Source of the DNA: Bacillus sp. FJAT-49736
GTDB taxonomy: Bacteria > Bacillota > Bacilli > Bacillales > Bacillaceae_C
Assembly: GCF_018343615.1 (NCBI RefSeq)
Contig: NZ_JAGYPI010000002.1
Coordinates: 329,562-393,561, forward strand
Direction: 5' to 3'
DNA: 64,000 bases
Position 1 is the stretch's first letter. Each line of letters opens with the position of its first letter. Of the stretch, positions 62,057-64,000 are shown piece by piece. The notes beneath the pieces are model-generated. The model saw only the letters and a list, made by a program, of their open reading frames with translations. It was not told the DNA's origin and searched no databases. A program made the position numbers and the translations under genes.

Positions 62057-62767
62057 TTACAAAATAGAATACCCCAAAGATTGAATATCCTTATGAAACA
62101 TCTGCACCGTTTCTAGAGATATTTGCTTTAAATCCTTGCCAATATTCGGCAGTTTTTTGATAATCGCTGGGGTGCAGGTTATAATATCACAGCCGCAATC
62201 CTCCGCTTGAAATATATTATATAATTCTCTAGTGCTCGCCCATAATAATTCTGTTCCGTTCTTTTCGTGGCAAATATAGGCTGCTTCTCTCATGTATGGT
62301 ACAGGATCTATTCCCGAATCAGCTATTCTGCCAGCAAATACAGAAACAATATTTCGCGTGCCTGGATGGAAGGCATTCACTGATTCGCGAACCTGATCGA
62401 TTGTTAATATTGCTGTTACATTTAAGGATAGTCCCGAAGCCGATAACTTTCTAATAAGTGGAATAGAGCTTTCCCCTTTGGAATTGGTTATTGGAATTTT
62501 AATATAGACATTTTCCCCCCAGCTCCCAATCTTCCTTGCCTCTTTTTCCATACTGTCAAAATCATCAGCAAATACCTCAAAGGAAACAGGTAAATCATTA
62601 ATTTCCTGTAAAACTTGCTTGGCAAAGTCCTTATAACTAGTAATCCCCGCTTGTTTCATTAGGGATGGGTTCGTGGTAAATCCTTTAATTATTCCCGTCC
62701 GCTTAGCAGTTAACATATCTTCGATGACAGCACCGTCTGCAAAAATCTTAATATTTAATTCCTCCAA
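62057..62767 (-). CDS. Transaldolase-family protein (fructose-6-phosphate aldolase-like)
   Basis: The TTG at 62767, six bases after GAGGTG, gives MEELNIKIFADGAVIEDM (236 residues); earlier in-frame codons overlap the upstream gene. The barrel motifs are those of small transaldolases: GFTTNPSLMKQAG, ENVYIKIPITN with the Schiff-base Lys, LNVTAILTIDQV and SVFAGRIADSGIDP. Members interconvert sugar phosphates through dihydroxyacetone transfer. It directly follows a UlaA-type PTS permease gene, so it likely works on the imported sugar phosphate. Confidence 0.88.
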   Translation of the reverse strand: MEELNIKIFADGAVIEDMLTAKRTGIIKGFTTNPSLMKQAGITSYKDFAKQVLQEINDLPVSFEVFADDFDSMEKEARKIGSWGENVYIKIPITNSKGESSIPLIRKLSASGLSLNVTAILTIDQVRESVNAFHPGTRNIVSVFAGRIADSGIDPVPYMREAAYICHEKNGTELLWASTRELYNIFQAEDCGCDIITCTPAIIKKLPNIGKDLKQISLETVQMFHKDIQSLGYSIL

Positions 62768-62777
62768 TTTACGCACC

Positions 62778-64000
62778 TCAATCAATATCTTCAAAGTTAT
62801 TAATAGTTGTGGACTTTGTTTTCATGAAGTTCGGTATAAAAAGAACTAATAAAAGAATGATAACCAATGCATAAATACCAATTGTGCTTAATAGATTACC
62901 TGCCTGACCGAACAAAATTCCAATAATAGTAAAATCAAAATCACCAAAGGTTGTGTTCGCAAAGCCTAACGTTCCGAGTACCGGGAGCAAAAATGCCGGC
63001 AGAAAGGTAATGGCTAAGCCATTAACAAAGGAGCCGATAACAGCACCACGTCGTCCACCTGTTGCATTTCCGTAAATTCCTGCTGTAGCCCCACAGAAAA
63101 AATGTGGAACAAGACCAGGAATAATGAGTACACCGCCACTTAATCCAAGAATAAGCATTCCAATAATACCGCCAATAAAGCTGCACACAAAACCGATTAT
63201 GACGGCTGTTTGTGCATATGTGAAAAAGACTGCACAATCGACCGCTGGAACAGCATTTGGAATAATTTTGGTCGCAATACCCTGGAAGGCAGGAATCAAA
63301 TCGGCTAAAATCATACGAACACCTGAATAAACGATGGTAACACCAATGGCAAATTTCAAGCCAGCCATAATAGCAAACAAGTATGGCGACATTCCGCCTG
63401 AAATACTAGAAACATAGGTTGGTCCTGCTACAATTGCCGCAACTAAATAAAAGAAAACCATTGTTAGTGCAGTAGATATGGTTGTATTTCGAAGGAAAGC
63501 CCACCTTTCCGGAATATTCATTTTTTCCGTACTATCCTCGGGCTTTCCTACCTTCGATCCTACCCAAGCAGATAAATAATATCCTAGACTTCCGAAGTGA
63601 CCCATTGCAACTTCATCGCCATCCGTAACCTTCCTTGTATAGCGTTGACCGATAGCAGGCGAAATGGCACTCCATGCCCCAAGAACAATTCCTCCGACTA
63701 CTACTAAAGTTGCACCTTTTAAACCGGATGCACCTAAAACAGCAGATAATAAACAAGCCATAAAAAAGCTATGATGCCCTGTTAAAAACACATATTTATA
63801 TTTCGTAAGTCTTGCAAATACAATATTCAGCACTAACCCTAAAACTAAAATAGACATCGTTTCTACGCCAAGGATTTTCTGCGCAGTGGCTACTACCGCT
63901 TCATTATTTGGGACTACACCCTTTATATGAAAACCCTTTTCAATCATCTTTCCAAGAGGATCTAAATTGGAAACGATGAAGTCGGCTCCCGCACTCAACA
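62778..64000 (-). CDS. PTS ascorbate-type (UlaA/SgaT) subunit IIC, 5' end cut by window
   Basis: About 407 residues are visible. The frame is still open at the window edge, so roughly 60 N-terminal residues of the ~465-residue family are missing. About ten membrane helices and blocks such as FARLTKYKYVFLTGHHSFFMACLL and GGRRGAVIGSFVNGLAITFLPAFLLPVLG match UlaA, which imports and phosphorylates ascorbate or a related sugar acid with IIA and IIB partners. Those partners would be upstream of the window. The transaldolase-like gene follows, starting 10 bases after the stop. Confidence 0.9.
   Translation of the reverse strand, partial: LSAGADFIVSNLDPLGKMIEKGFHIKGVVPNNEAVVATAQKILGVETMSILVLGLVLNIVFARLTKYKYVFLTGHHSFFMACLLSAVLGASGLKGATLVVVGGIVLGAWSAISPAIGQRYTRKVTDGDEVAMGHFGSLGYYLSAWVGSKVGKPEDSTEKMNIPERWAFLRNTTISTALTMVFFYLVAAIVAGPTYVSSISGGMSPYLFAIMAGLKFAIGVTIVYSGVRMILADLIPAFQGIATKIIPNAVPAVDCAVFFTYAQTAVIIGFVCSFIGGIIGMLILGLSGGVLIIPGLVPHFFCGATAGIYGNATGGRRGAVIGSFVNGLAITFLPAFLLPVLGTLGFANTTFGDFDFTIIGILFGQAGNLLSTIGIYALVIILLLVLFIPNFMKTKSTTINNFEDID

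Overview
The window is a stretch of chromosome from an AT-rich, endospore-forming Gram-positive bacterium of the Bacillus group. Signs are the spore coat gene cluster yraG-yraF-adhB-yraE-yraD, a KinB-like sporulation kinase, strong AGGAGG-type ribosome binding sites, frequent TTG starts, T-tailed hairpin terminators and many secreted wall-active proteins. No rRNA, tRNA, CRISPR array or prophage was found. Both window ends cut genes: a phosphodiester glycosidase at the left and a UlaA-type PTS permease at the right.

Layout. 1-4.4 kb: two secreted enzymes (phosphodiester glycosidase, M30-like metalloprotease with Ig-like repeats). 4.4-8.3 kb: acetoacetate/short-chain acid uptake and activation (atoE, scoB, scoA) with a divergent LysR regulator. 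8.3-16.9 kb: oxidoreductase, membrane protease, KinB-like kinase, a large secreted Ig-like protein, a BASS transporter and an SH3 protein. 17-20.7 kb: fatty-acid operon (MerR regulator, acyl-CoA synthetase, acyl-CoA dehydrogenase) with a 20-bp perfect palindrome as likely operator; glpD lies divergently. 22.7-32 kb: small and secreted proteins, including GDPD, L,D-transpeptidase, C39-like peptidase with the same Ig-like modules, and M14 carboxypeptidase. 32-35 kb: a 13-unit 21-bp tandem repeat, a small sigma factor behind an 18-bp palindrome, and an intact IS3-family element inserted in a dispersed repeat with a 3-bp target duplication.

35-44 kb is a cyclic di-GMP and signalling region: a lone EAL protein, a divergent HTH-TPR (RRNPP-like) regulator, a chemoreceptor, an EAL-PAS-PAS-histidine kinase fusion, and a class I c-di-GMP riboswitch with terminator in front of an internally deleted EAL gene and a membrane PilZ gene. 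44-48.3 kb is a four-gene zinc-ribbon/membrane operon. 48.3-49.6 kb is a graveyard of decayed gene pieces and repeats. 49.6-57.6 kb carries a teichoic-acid-type glycosyltransferase, lipoproteins, a second chemoreceptor and a DMT exporter. 57.9-60.3 kb is the spore coat/adhB cluster. 60.5-64 kb has a zinc-ribbon protein with a strong inverted-repeat operator, a WYL regulator, and a transaldolase-like gene behind a PTS IIC gene.

Repeats are a theme. At least four copies of a GGAC...GTTCCG element with inverted ends, several GGTGCC-N-GGCACC palindromes, and a set of terminators built on the same AACCGTC stem are spread between genes. Starts were moved from the longest reading frame wherever a clear ribosome binding site pointed to an internal codon.
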